64,000 nucleotides of DNA from SURF-21 sp964462595 (lineage in GTDB: Bacteria > Actinomycetota > Geothermincolia > Geothermincolales > RBG-13-55-18), in the NCBI GenBank assembly GCA_964462595.1, contig CAYWXM010000032.1, positions 1 to 64,000 of the forward strand. The letters are read 5' to 3'. Position numbers and translations under genes: made by a program. The notes beneath the pieces are model-generated. The model saw only the letters and a program-made list of their open reading frames with translations, searched no databases and was not told where the DNA came from. Below are positions 8,519-16,491 of the stretch, one piece after another (position 1 is the stretch's first letter; each line of letters starts with the position of its first letter).

Positions 8519-9190
8519 TCATATTTAAACAGGTCCCGAGTATCTCAAAAGTATTGATTCTTCATAATAAAACAGCTAGATCATCCACCATCTCTCTTCG
8601 ATATACCAATTAAACGTCTCTAGCCCGCTTCCTTCAACGGGGGGGGTTATGTGAAGTAGATATCGAGAAGGCATACCATCTTCTTGCCTATTCTTTGATT
8701 TGTAGCCACCCTATATGAAAGTATAAATAGTATACCTTTGTTGTATTGAGAGACGATGCACTGCAAGCTGCGACATGCGGATTATAAGTCCTATGAAAGG
8801 CAGCGGTGGCTATCAGTATAGTGAGTATATTTCACCGGAAGATCCTCAATTCCCCACAGGTGTATTTGATCCTGGCGAAAAGGTAGGGGGTTTATAGCTT
8901 TTGGAGTTAATAACGGGTGGCAGGAGCTTGTTCTTCGAGTTAGGTGAGACAAGGAGAATAGTGTCCGAGAGGGAGATCGATCATATGTGCGGCTTCGCCC
9001 GTGACTACTTCGATGAAATCCTTTTTCTACTGCCGAGGAGCTTCTCTAAGACGCTGGAAGAATAGATGACGGCTTTCGGCGCTGATGATAGGGATAATGC
9101 CTCAGGCCGATTTCCCGGACCCCCCGGCCTGGCGGGGGTCCCACCTGTCCAAAAGCCTAGGGGTTTCCGAGTCTTCCTGAGCAGTAAAGC
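8519..9190. other. Long intergenic stretch with possible gene remnant
   Basis: No intact gene is visible. A plus-strand frame at 8901-9065 (54 codons from TTG, ending TAG) reads like protein (for example SLFFELGETRRIVSEREIDH) but has no ribosome binding site and I do not recognise it; it may be the tail of a decayed gene. A G-run and AT-rich sequence occupy 8560-8760. A REP-like hairpin lies at its right end (9107-9141). Confidence 0.35.
9107..9141 (-). repeat. REP-like element with strong hairpin, possible terminator of the carboxylase cluster
   Basis: GGACCCCC (9117-9124) pairs with GGGGGTCC (9134-9141) around a 9-base loop. On the minus strand the hairpin is followed by GGGAAATCGGCCT, which resembles the repeat copies at 34915, 36110 and 61491. 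It sits about 50 bases past the stop of the SCP2 gene, at the end of the minus-strand cluster, where a terminator would be expected, but no U-run follows it. Confidence 0.5.
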
Positions 9191-9595
9191 CTAGGCATAG
9201 TCTCCCTCGAAATCGGTTTCCACGTCTCCCAAGGCGCTGACGAAGAGGTCGATGGCCCGCTTGTACTTAAGGAGGTTGGTCATGTTTCCCTTCAGGCGGA
9301 GCTTGCGGGTGACCATCGCTTTGGTGGCCCCGATCTTCCCGTTCAAGATATCTATGAAGATACCGTAGGGACCCGACAGCGTATAATCCACGTCCTTTTT
9401 GACCCCCTCCCATACTTCGTCACACTTCGGCGCGAAAAGGCCTACCGCATGGCGTTCCTCCACACCCTTGGCGGGCTCGGACTCGATGATGAGCTGGAAC
9501 CTGGAGTCGAATCCCTCCGCTGCTTTCTGGTACTCCTGATCGTTCTTGAGCTTTTCCGCCAGCGCCTCTATCCACTCCTTGCTGAATGCCAACAT
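9191..9595 (-). CDS. SCP2 sterol-binding domain protein
   Basis: This 134-residue protein is a single SCP2 domain: an N-terminal helix (FSKEWIEALAEKLKNDQEYQ), a beta-sheet core with FQLIIESEPAKGV, and the characteristic C-terminal GKIGATKAMVTRKLRLKGN segment. SCP2 domains form a hydrophobic tunnel that binds lipids, fatty acyl-CoAs or other nonpolar ligands. The start ATG follows GGGGAGGTAAGTCC. It is the last gene of the ketone-carboxylase-like cluster, so it might hold or present a hydrophobic substrate to those enzymes; that is inference from position. No signal peptide. Confidence 0.8.
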   Translation of the reverse strand: MLAFSKEWIEALAEKLKNDQEYQKAAEGFDSRFQLIIESEPAKGVEERHAVGLFAPKCDEVWEGVKKDVDYTLSGPYGIFIDILNGKIGATKAMVTRKLRLKGNMTNLLKYKRAIDLFVSALGDVETDFEGDYA

Positions 9596-9766
9596 GGACT
9601 TACCTCCCCTTCCACTTCCTTGCCCTGATCGCCTATGTCAAGGGGGTCATCCCCGGACGTTCGCCATCATAATCCGGGGAGCCACATCTTGGTGCCAAGT
9701 AGTTTTTTTTCCGAGATCAGCAAGCCTGTATCTCAGGATTTAAGCACTTCAGGCGTCAATCGACCC

Positions 9767-10255
9767 CTAAAGCACCCTGCCCAGCCATTCGCGGTAAAAG
9801 GTCCCCAGGTCGGGCTCGAAATCGAAGATAACCGGGTAACCCGATGGCACAGCCTCAACCTCAAGCTGAACCTTACATCCGGGGCAGAAGTACTCCCGCA
9901 ACGTCACCAACTCCGGGTCCGAATGCATGAGGGGCGGGTAGATCTCCTGCATCTGCTCCTCCGTATCCCTCACGTAGACAAGCGCCTGCATCTTCCAATT
10001 ATCGTGATAATCCCCGAACTCGAAGCCGCAGTCGCACTTGACGACACGCGATCCGTCCTCCTTCTCTACGATATAAAGGTGAGGTGCCAGGGGGAGCAGG
10101 ATGCGGTCATTCCATGGTACCCGCCCCTGCAGGATCTGCACCACCTTGTCGAAGCGGTCGGAATCCTTGAAGCTGCTCATGATCCCTTTGACCTCGTTCC
10201 AGGGGAGCTTTCCATCTATCAACTGCTCCAGCGTGCTCAGGTCATATTCAGGCAT
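9767..10255 (-). CDS. Acetone carboxylase gamma subunit homologue (set 2)
   Basis: The 162-residue product, read from ATG 10255 behind AAAGGAGAGCAGAA, matches the small gamma subunit of acetone carboxylase nearly end to end. Visible signatures are LIDGKLPWNEVKGIMSSFKD, RVPWNDRILLPLAPHLYIVE, VVKCDCGFEFGDYHDNWK and REYFCPGCKVQLEVEAVPSG. The CDCG and CPGC pairs can hold a zinc ion, as in known gamma subunits. In acetone carboxylase the alpha2-beta2-gamma2 complex couples ATP hydrolysis to joining acetone and bicarbonate. Here it follows the second alpha-like gene after a 253-base gap, unlike the tight spacing of set 1. It closely resembles the gamma subunit at 16024-16476, so the two sets are paralogous. 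Confidence 0.88.
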   Translation of the reverse strand: MPEYDLSTLEQLIDGKLPWNEVKGIMSSFKDSDRFDKVVQILQGRVPWNDRILLPLAPHLYIVEKEDGSRVVKCDCGFEFGDYHDNWKMQALVYVRDTEEQMQEIYPPLMHSDPELVTLREYFCPGCKVQLEVEAVPSGYPVIFDFEPDLGTFYREWLGRVL

Positions 10256-10508
10256 TTCTGCTCTCCTTTCCCTGCTTCCTATCACCTTCGCCGCAGCATG
10301 ATGCGTAAAGCGGAGTCTGCTTCGCCGTTGCGCGCCTCGCGATTATAGTGGCGGGTACGATACATGAGGCGTTCCGCTCGTGTTGCGCGCCATAGCCCCT
10401 TCGGGCCAAGAGCCAGGCGCTGCGTTCTTTGCGTTCTGCGATGAAGGTGTGAGATGAAAAGGCCTGACCCCCGTTGTGGACAATGGAGGGCTGACCCCGG
10501 GCATGGCG
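10256..10508. other. Gap inside the carboxylase cluster holding GGGGTCAG motifs
   Basis: Between the alpha-like and gamma genes of set 2 lies 253 bases without a convincing gene. It holds two copies of a CTGACCCC core (10464-10472 and 10491-10498) related to the REP-like family elsewhere in the window, and a 10-base direct repeat GTTGCGCGCC (10327 and 10382). This looks like repeat insertion between two cotranscribed genes. Confidence 0.45.
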
Positions 10509-12860
10509 TCATGGTTGGACCTCCGGGAAACGGAAATCGTCGGGCAGGTCCCAGAAGCCCAGGAACCACTCCCGCCAGTCCTTCGAGAGGTCCAGTGACT
10601 GATTGTACATGCGCCGCACTTCCTCGCGCAGGCCGGGTACGCCGCCACCGGCCACCTCGCCTTCGCCTCCGGCTGTGCCGCCCTCACCGCCGCCCGTCTT
10701 ATCTTCCGCGCCTGCACCTTCGCGCGCGCCTCCATCCATCCCGGCTGCGGCGAGCAACCTCTCCCGTTCACGTGCCAGGAACTCCGAAACGGGCACGGCG
10801 CGTCTGCCGCGCTCCTCCCGGATCTCCTCCCGGCGCCTGCCTGTGGCCTCCGGGTCCACGTGCCAGAACCCCTCCTCGTCCCTCGAGATAACCGCCCCGT
10901 AGACCCGTTCCACGAAGCGGGGCAGCATAAAGTTGCCGTCCAGGTCGGCCTCGATCAGCTCCGGCCTCCTCTCCAGCGGGTCGCCCAGTCCCCCGCCCCC
11001 GTTCATGGGGGAATAGTAGAGGTCGCCGTGCTTCATGCGATAGGGATAGTTCATCACTCGCGTGTCGAACAGGTGGGTGCCAGAGCAGAGTTCGCTGATC
11101 TCCGACGCCGCGGTGTCGTCCTCCTTCACGGGATAGTCCCTGCTCTCGCCGAAGCGCTCCAGCAGGTCGGTGTCGAGCACGTTGTGCCGGTAAAGAGAGG
11201 CCGCCGGGTAGCCGCCGTAGAGTCCCACGCTGCAGAAGCTCCCCCCTTCGTTGATGTTCTGCATCACGAGATCGAACGTCTTCCATATGCAGTAGACGGA
11301 TTGGAACCCGGCGCCTCCCCGGTACTTACCCATGCCCCCGGTGTTGGGCTTGACCCTCCTGCCCAGATAGATTATGGGCATGACTAACTCCCACAACTCC
11401 ATGTCGCCCATGTCCGCCTCCGGGTTCCACATGGCAGCCGCGTAGTCCAGGCCGTCAACGACTCCCCTGGCGCCTCCTCCCACGCTGGAGAATTCCAGGC
11501 TGAGCATGCCGATATCGTTTCCGAACTGGTCCTTCCCCCCGCCCTGCATGCCGTTGGCGGAGAGGCCGTAGCTGGCCACCACCTCCTCCACGTAGCCTCG
11601 GGAGAAGAGTCCCCGGGAGAGGCCGCGCGCTAGGCTCGTGAAGGCCGGTATCAGGAAGACCCATGCGGCCCCGGTTGCCGCCTCCTTCTCCACGGGGTTG
11701 GCCAGGCTGTAGGGTGGGAAATATTGTTTGGTTGCGTAGTAGGCCCCGTCGTTTATCTTGTCGTTGGGGATGATCATCTGCGACAGTAGGGACCACACCG
11801 CCCCCTGCATGGCGGTGGGCGGGCAGTTGAATGAATGGTAGCCCCAGCGGCTGGTCCCATCGAACGAGATGCCCACCTCCCCCTCCGGCTTCACCACTAG
11901 TTCCAGGGGGGCATGGTAGAGGGTGTCGACGGCGGCGTAATCGGGCAGCCCCTTCTCGCCCGCGAATGGAAACACGCCGAAGGTAGGAGCGAAATAGCGG
12001 CCAGGTATCATGAGTTCCCTTATGCGATTGATAAAAGACCTCCGGCCCTCCTCGATCACCTCGCGCACGAACTCCTTATAGACGTCTATGCCTTCCTCTG
12101 AGATGACCTGCTGCACCGCTTCCCTTATCATGTGGCAACCGGCGATGCGGCATCGCTCGTCCAGCTTCCAGAACTTGGGAGTGCGGGTACCCAGTTCGCA
12201 GCGGATCTCGTGGTCCCTGTAAAGGGTATCGTTCTCCCCCACCTTGTTCGCGGTCAGATCCAGGCCGTCCTCGTAGCTGGAGATGGGGCCGACGGGAACG
12301 TTTCCAGGGGTGGAGGCACCTATATCCATGACATGGGTCACTCCTCCGGCCCATCCCACCAGTTCGCCTTCCCAGAAGATGGGAACGATGGTCTGTACGT
12401 CGGCATTGTGTACGTCCCCTATCTTGGGGATGTTGTTGCTGAAGATATCCCCGGGCATGATGCGCGGGTTGAGCTCGTAATCGTTGCGTATCATGAACTT
12501 GATGGCGTCGCTCATGGTGTGCACGTGCACTATGATGCCAGTGGATAGGGCTACCGAATCGCCCTCCGGGGTATAAAGCGTGAAGCACAATTCCCCCAAC
12601 TCCTGCACGATGGGCGAGGCAGAGATGTTCATGGCGGTCTCGCGGGCGTTGACCAGCCCGCCCCTTATCTTCGCGAATATCTTCTCGTACCCTATAGGGT
12701 CGCGCTTCTTGAGCTCCAGCTCCTCTACTCCACAGTAGCGTTCCGTCTCCGCGAGCAGCCTCTCGGACTCCTCCAGCATCTCCTTGATGGTCATACCCCC
12801 CCATCCTATGGGCTCATACTTCTCGCCGTCGCTTCCCGCCTTTATTAGAAACTCGGTCAT
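10509..12860 (-). CDS. Acetone carboxylase alpha-type (HyuB family) subunit (set 2)
   Basis: This 783-residue protein belongs to the hydantoinase B / acetone carboxylase alpha family. The Mn-binding residues of acetone carboxylase, His-x2-Asp and a His 22 residues later, are present as H151, D154 and H176 (GDVHNADVQ and GGVTHVMDIG). Other family signatures include SASPIVQELGELCFTLYTPEGDS in the N-terminal third and GKYRGGAGFQSVY. Together with the beta-type gene just upstream (19-base gap) and the gamma gene downstream it should form an ATP-dependent ketone carboxylase. Odd: residues about 700-745 hold a Gly/Ala/Glu-rich linker (GGGEGGTAGGEGEVAGGG) absent from set 1, where the product is 714 residues. 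Start ATG follows AAGGAGGTGAGAGG. The actual ketone is unknown; acetophenone-type substrates are an alternative to acetone. Confidence 0.85.
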   Translation of the reverse strand: MTEFLIKAGSDGEKYEPIGWGGMTIKEMLEESERLLAETERYCGVEELELKKRDPIGYEKIFAKIRGGLVNARETAMNISASPIVQELGELCFTLYTPEGDSVALSTGIIVHVHTMSDAIKFMIRNDYELNPRIMPGDIFSNNIPKIGDVHNADVQTIVPIFWEGELVGWAGGVTHVMDIGASTPGNVPVGPISSYEDGLDLTANKVGENDTLYRDHEIRCELGTRTPKFWKLDERCRIAGCHMIREAVQQVISEEGIDVYKEFVREVIEEGRRSFINRIRELMIPGRYFAPTFGVFPFAGEKGLPDYAAVDTLYHAPLELVVKPEGEVGISFDGTSRWGYHSFNCPPTAMQGAVWSLLSQMIIPNDKINDGAYYATKQYFPPYSLANPVEKEAATGAAWVFLIPAFTSLARGLSRGLFSRGYVEEVVASYGLSANGMQGGGKDQFGNDIGMLSLEFSSVGGGARGVVDGLDYAAAMWNPEADMGDMELWELVMPIIYLGRRVKPNTGGMGKYRGGAGFQSVYCIWKTFDLVMQNINEGGSFCSVGLYGGYPAASLYRHNVLDTDLLERFGESRDYPVKEDDTAASEISELCSGTHLFDTRVMNYPYRMKHGDLYYSPMNGGGGLGDPLERRPELIEADLDGNFMLPRFVERVYGAVISRDEEGFWHVDPEATGRRREEIREERGRRAVPVSEFLARERERLLAAAGMDGGAREGAGAEDKTGGGEGGTAGGEGEVAGGGVPGLREEVRRMYNQSLDLSKDWREWFLGFWDLPDDFRFPEVQP

Positions 12861-12879
12861 CCTCTCACCTCCTTACCCT

Positions 12880-15015
12880 TCAAGCCCACACCATGTGGAA
12901 AATGCGGTGTTCGTCCAGCCTCGCCGCCGCTCCGGGCGGCACCACGAAGGTGGTCGCCGGGTCCTCGACGATGGCCAGGCCCCGCAGCACGTTCCCCGCC
13001 CGCAGATCCGCCATCTCGTAGACCTGGGCTTCCGTCCACTTGCCCTGCCAATAAACATCCCTGCGTCCCTTGAGGGCTTCATCGGGAGGTCGCACCTCGC
13101 TCAATTCCTCCATGGGGATCGCGGGCTTCTCCACCTCCCCGGTGCCGGCAAGCACGACCTGGGTGATGAGGTACCCCAGCTCGGGCGAGCGTGCGGAGCG
13201 GGCGTAAAGCTTGCCGTATAGCTCCTCGAAGGAGGCGAGCACTTCGTCCAGGGACTCCGGCCCCTCCAGCCACTCGTATCCCGTCTTCACCGCAAGGTCC
13301 CTCAGCTGCCCCATATACTGGATGCGGAAACCGATGCGGAAGATGACATCCTCCTCGGAAACCCCGCTCTTCGCGAACTCGTCGATGATCTTCTCCCTGA
13401 GGTAGGAGCACTGGGCGTTGGCCATCTCCACCAGTGCGTCCTTTTCGTCCGTGGTGATGTCCGGCGCCACCGGCAAGTCCACGGATACGTTGAAGCTGTA
13501 CTCGAAATCGGCGCAGGAGCATCCGAAGGCGGAAAACCCCGCCGCCCAGGTGGGCACGAGCACTCCCTCGAAGTCCATGCCCCTGGTGTAGCCTCCCACG
13601 TGAAGGGGCCCTCCTCCGCCGTACGACAGCAGGCTGTAGTTGGCCGGTGCGTAACCCTTGGCCAGTATCCTCGCCCGCACCTCGTTCTTCAGCCCCGATT
13701 CGAAGATCTCCACGATGCCGTCGGCCGCCTCGTAAACGCCGATGCCCAGGGGCCGGGCGATACGCTCCTCTATCGCCGCCAGGGCCCGCTCCTTGTCGAG
13801 CTTGATATCTCCGCCCAGGAAGTAGTCGGGATCGAGCAGGCCCAGCACCAGGTCGCAATCGGTGATGGTGGGAGTGTCCACCCCTCCGTCCGGCCAGGAG
13901 ACACCTATGCGGTAGCCCGCCGAATCGGGCCCTATCTCAACCCGGCTGGAGGTGGGGTTAACCCTTACGTATGACCCGGTCCCGGCCCCCACGGAATCGA
14001 CCTCCACCAGGGGGAGCACCAGGAGCATGCGGGCCATATCCGGGTAGGGTTTGATCTCGTAGTGGCCCTTGGTGATCATGGCGATATCGAAGGAAGTGCC
14101 CCCGATATCGGTGCATACGACGTTCTCCATGCCCAGCCGGTCCGACAGCCACTTGGCCCCGATGACTCCCCCGATGGGGCCGGACACCAGGGTGCGGGCC
14201 AGCTCGTTGGTCTCCAGCGAAACCGACCCCCCGTGGGAGGCCATGACCCGCAGGTCCAGCTTGCCTCCGTTCTCCTTGATGCAGCCGCCGATCTGCCTCA
14301 GTTGACCGCGCGACGGCTCGGCGGCGAAGGCCTCAGCGACGAGGGTGTTCAAGCGGGGGAAATCTCCCCGCACGGAATAGTAGTCCGAGGAGATGAACAT
14401 GGGGGTCTCAGTGTTTTTTTCGGCCATGACCTCTTCGGCGATGTCCTTCATCTGCAATTCGTGATTGGGGTTGCGATAGCTGAAGAGGAAGTTCACGCAG
14501 ATGCAATCGACCCCTTTCTCCAGCAACTCCTCCACGGCACGGCGGGCCTCCTCCTCGTTCAAGGGGATGGCCTCGTCTCCCACCACGTCTATCCTCTCTC
14601 CCACCCCCCGGATAAGGTGAAAAGGGACCAGCGGTGGATTATGCTGGTGGGTGCAAGCGTGCAGGCGGTCGGAGTAAGAGTATCCCAGATAGGTCTGAGA
14701 GGCCCTCTCCAGCCGGAAATAGTCCTCGCATCCCTTGGTGACGATGAGGCCCACCTTCTGGCCCTTGCGCTCCAGCAACCGGTTGAGCATGATGGTTCCC
14801 GAGTAGATGGCGGTGGCCAGCGGAGGGAAGCCTTCGGCCGCATCCATTTCCCAGTACGAGAGGGCGTCCCGGCACGAATGCATGAAGCCCACCGATTCGT
14901 TTTCCGGCGTGGTCTGTGCCTTTCCCACCACGAAATCACCTTCCCTGTCGATGAAGAAAGTGTCGGTCATGGTGCCGCCGGTATCTATGGCTAAGATCCT
15001 CGGAGCCCTGTCCAT
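12880..15015 (-). CDS. Acetone carboxylase beta-type (HyuA family) subunit (set 2)
   Basis: This 711-residue protein is of the hydantoinase A / acetone carboxylase beta family, with the ASKHA-type nucleotide-binding start ILAIDTGGTMTDTFFID, a second phosphate loop CTDIGGTSFDIAMI in the middle, and SYGGGGPLHVGGY. In acetone carboxylase this subunit hydrolyses ATP to activate bicarbonate and the ketone. It lies between the BKACE gene (19-base gap) and its alpha partner (19-base gap), so all are probably on one transcript. The ATG follows AAAGGGAGAGTGAGGT. It is clearly paralogous to the 713-residue protein at 18704-20845. 5-oxoprolinase or hydantoinase activity is less likely because a gamma subunit is encoded alongside. 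Confidence 0.85.
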   Translation of the reverse strand: MDRAPRILAIDTGGTMTDTFFIDREGDFVVGKAQTTPENESVGFMHSCRDALSYWEMDAAEGFPPLATAIYSGTIMLNRLLERKGQKVGLIVTKGCEDYFRLERASQTYLGYSYSDRLHACTHQHNPPLVPFHLIRGVGERIDVVGDEAIPLNEEEARRAVEELLEKGVDCICVNFLFSYRNPNHELQMKDIAEEVMAEKNTETPMFISSDYYSVRGDFPRLNTLVAEAFAAEPSRGQLRQIGGCIKENGGKLDLRVMASHGGSVSLETNELARTLVSGPIGGVIGAKWLSDRLGMENVVCTDIGGTSFDIAMITKGHYEIKPYPDMARMLLVLPLVEVDSVGAGTGSYVRVNPTSSRVEIGPDSAGYRIGVSWPDGGVDTPTITDCDLVLGLLDPDYFLGGDIKLDKERALAAIEERIARPLGIGVYEAADGIVEIFESGLKNEVRARILAKGYAPANYSLLSYGGGGPLHVGGYTRGMDFEGVLVPTWAAGFSAFGCSCADFEYSFNVSVDLPVAPDITTDEKDALVEMANAQCSYLREKIIDEFAKSGVSEEDVIFRIGFRIQYMGQLRDLAVKTGYEWLEGPESLDEVLASFEELYGKLYARSARSPELGYLITQVVLAGTGEVEKPAIPMEELSEVRPPDEALKGRRDVYWQGKWTEAQVYEMADLRAGNVLRGLAIVEDPATTFVVPPGAAARLDEHRIFHMVWA

Positions 15016-15034
15016 ACCTCACTCTCCCTTTTTA

Positions 15035-16000
15035 TCAATACGAGCTCGGCTCCTGCGCTATGCCCAGCATCTCGCGGGCCTGGGCCGGGGTGGCTATCTC
15101 GCGGTTCATCTCCCTGGCGATGCGCGCGATGCGCGCCACCAGCTCGGCGTTATTCTTGAGCTTCCTCCCCCGCGCGTAGTAGAGGTTGTCCTCCATGCCC
15201 ACCCGCACGTGGCCGCCGAGCATGATTCCCATCACGTTCATGGGCAGCTGGAAGTGGCCCACGCCGATGAGGAAGAATATCGACTCGGGGGGCAGCTCGC
15301 TCACCAGGCCGAGCACGTTCGCCGGGGTGGGAAAGGAACTGGTCTGGAAGCCCATGACGAACTGGATGTCGTAGGGGGGCTCGATGAGGCCTTCCATGAT
15401 GAGGTCCTGGACCACCCAGTACATGCCGGGGTGGTAGAGTTCCATCTCCGGCTTGATGCCCTTCTCCTTCATGGTGCGGGCGAAGGTCTCGACGTCGGCG
15501 TAGCTGCACGGTATGCAGCGGTCGAAGGTCAGCGCCGGGCGCGGGTGGGGCAGGGGCTCCGCACGCTCCGGCATGGGGACCTTGAGCACGAAGGGCCCCA
15601 GGTTGAGGGAGCACAGCTCCGGGTTGGCGTAGATGGATGCCATGCGCTGCTCCATGGTCAGCTCCGGGCCCCCGCCGGTGGTGTTGTTGATGATCATGTC
15701 CGGGCACCTCTCCCTGATCATGGCGTTTACCTTGAGGTAGTCTTCCGGGTTGCTGGTGGTCATCCAATTCACCTCCGGGTTGCGGACGTGCACGTGCACG
15801 ATGGACGCGCCGGCCTCGTAGGCCTCCTGCGTCTGCTCCGCCTGCTCCTCGGGGGTCTCGGGAAGGTTCTCGTTCATCTCCTTGCCCTGCACTCCCCCGG
15901 TGATGGCCACGGAGATGATCAGGGGCGGCAGGCCCTGCCTCACCTTCGCCATCCACGTGTAGGGGTCCCGGTAGTCCCAGATGTAATCGCTCTTCTCCAT
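15035..16000 (-). CDS. Beta-keto acid cleavage enzyme (BKACE, 3-keto-5-aminohexanoate cleavage family)
   Basis: The 321-residue TIM-barrel protein has the family's Zn ligands: H69 and H71 in SIVHVHVRNPE, and E270 in VGMEDNLYY. VAITGG near residue 31 and GVGHFQLPMN near residue 247 are also typical. BKACE enzymes condense a beta-keto acid with acetyl-CoA and release acetoacetate plus a new acyl-CoA. Placed between two ketone carboxylase gene sets, whose products would be beta-keto acids, it offers a direct onward step: ketone to beta-keto acid to acyl-CoA, without an acyl-CoA synthetase. That pathway is inference; the family reaction is established. Substrate preference cannot be read from the sequence. 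Confidence 0.85.
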   Translation of the reverse strand: MEKSDYIWDYRDPYTWMAKVRQGLPPLIISVAITGGVQGKEMNENLPETPEEQAEQTQEAYEAGASIVHVHVRNPEVNWMTTSNPEDYLKVNAMIRERCPDMIINNTTGGGPELTMEQRMASIYANPELCSLNLGPFVLKVPMPERAEPLPHPRPALTFDRCIPCSYADVETFARTMKEKGIKPEMELYHPGMYWVVQDLIMEGLIEPPYDIQFVMGFQTSSFPTPANVLGLVSELPPESIFFLIGVGHFQLPMNVMGIMLGGHVRVGMEDNLYYARGRKLKNNAELVARIARIAREMNREIATPAQAREMLGIAQEPSSY

Positions 16001-16023
16001 ATTTCTTACCCTTTCTAGATTTC

Positions 16024-16476
16024 CTAGGCCTCCAGTTGTGGTTCAAAATCAAAAATAAAGGGGTACCCAGGGGGAACAGCCTCCACCTCCAGTTGCGCCT
16101 GACATCCCGGACAATAGAACTCCCGCAGAATCATCCAGTCCGGGTCACTTCCCCTCCTGGGCTCGAACACCTCTCCATCCTGAGGACTCCTCTCGTAGAC
16201 TAGAGCATTTAGCTTCCAGTTCTCCCGATAATCGCCAAACTCGAAACCACAATCGCATTTGATGATGTAACCTGATCCTTTTTCGACTACATACAAATGT
16301 TCCGCTAAGGGAAGTATTATGCGTTCATCCCAGGGCACCTTTTCCTGCTCAATCCCCCTTATCTTCTCGAAGCGGTCATCATCCTTGGGCGAGGACATTA
16401 TATTCTTGAGAGACTCCCAATCTAGTTTTCCTTCTATAAGCTTTCTAAGGACTTCAACACGGTATCCCTTTTCCAT
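16024..16476 (-). CDS. Acetone carboxylase gamma subunit homologue (set 1)
   Basis: This protein has 150 residues and the same plan as the set 2 gamma subunit: LIEGKLDWESLKNIMSSPKD, KVPWDERIILPLAEHLYVVE, IIKCDCGFEFGDYRENWKLN and REFYCPGCQAQLEVEAVPPG. The two Cys pairs probably bind zinc. The gene starts at ATG 16476 behind AAAGGGAGGATAAG, 15 bases after the alpha-type gene, and is followed 23 bases later by BKACE, so expression with both is likely. It is slightly shorter than set 2 because it lacks the extra C-terminal residues (FYREWLGRVL). Confidence 0.88.
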   Translation of the reverse strand: MEKGYRVEVLRKLIEGKLDWESLKNIMSSPKDDDRFEKIRGIEQEKVPWDERIILPLAEHLYVVEKGSGYIIKCDCGFEFGDYRENWKLNALVYERSPQDGEVFEPRRGSDPDWMILREFYCPGCQAQLEVEAVPPGYPFIFDFEPQLEA

Positions 16477-16491
16477 CTTATCCTCCCTTTC

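Noticed and set aside
12880..15015. Naming the HyuA/HyuB proteins hydantoinase or 5-oxoprolinase
   Set aside because: Gamma subunits of acetone carboxylase type accompany both pairs and the metal ligand pattern fits carboxylases better.
10509..16000. Long open frames opposite the carboxylase and BKACE genes
   Set aside because: They are antisense or shifted frames forced open by GC-rich codons, with Arg/Gly/Pro-rich products and no family signature.
15035..16000. Calling the BKACE gene a lysine-fermentation Kce enzyme specifically
   Set aside because: No other lysine fermentation genes are present; the broader BKACE family name is what the sequence supports.
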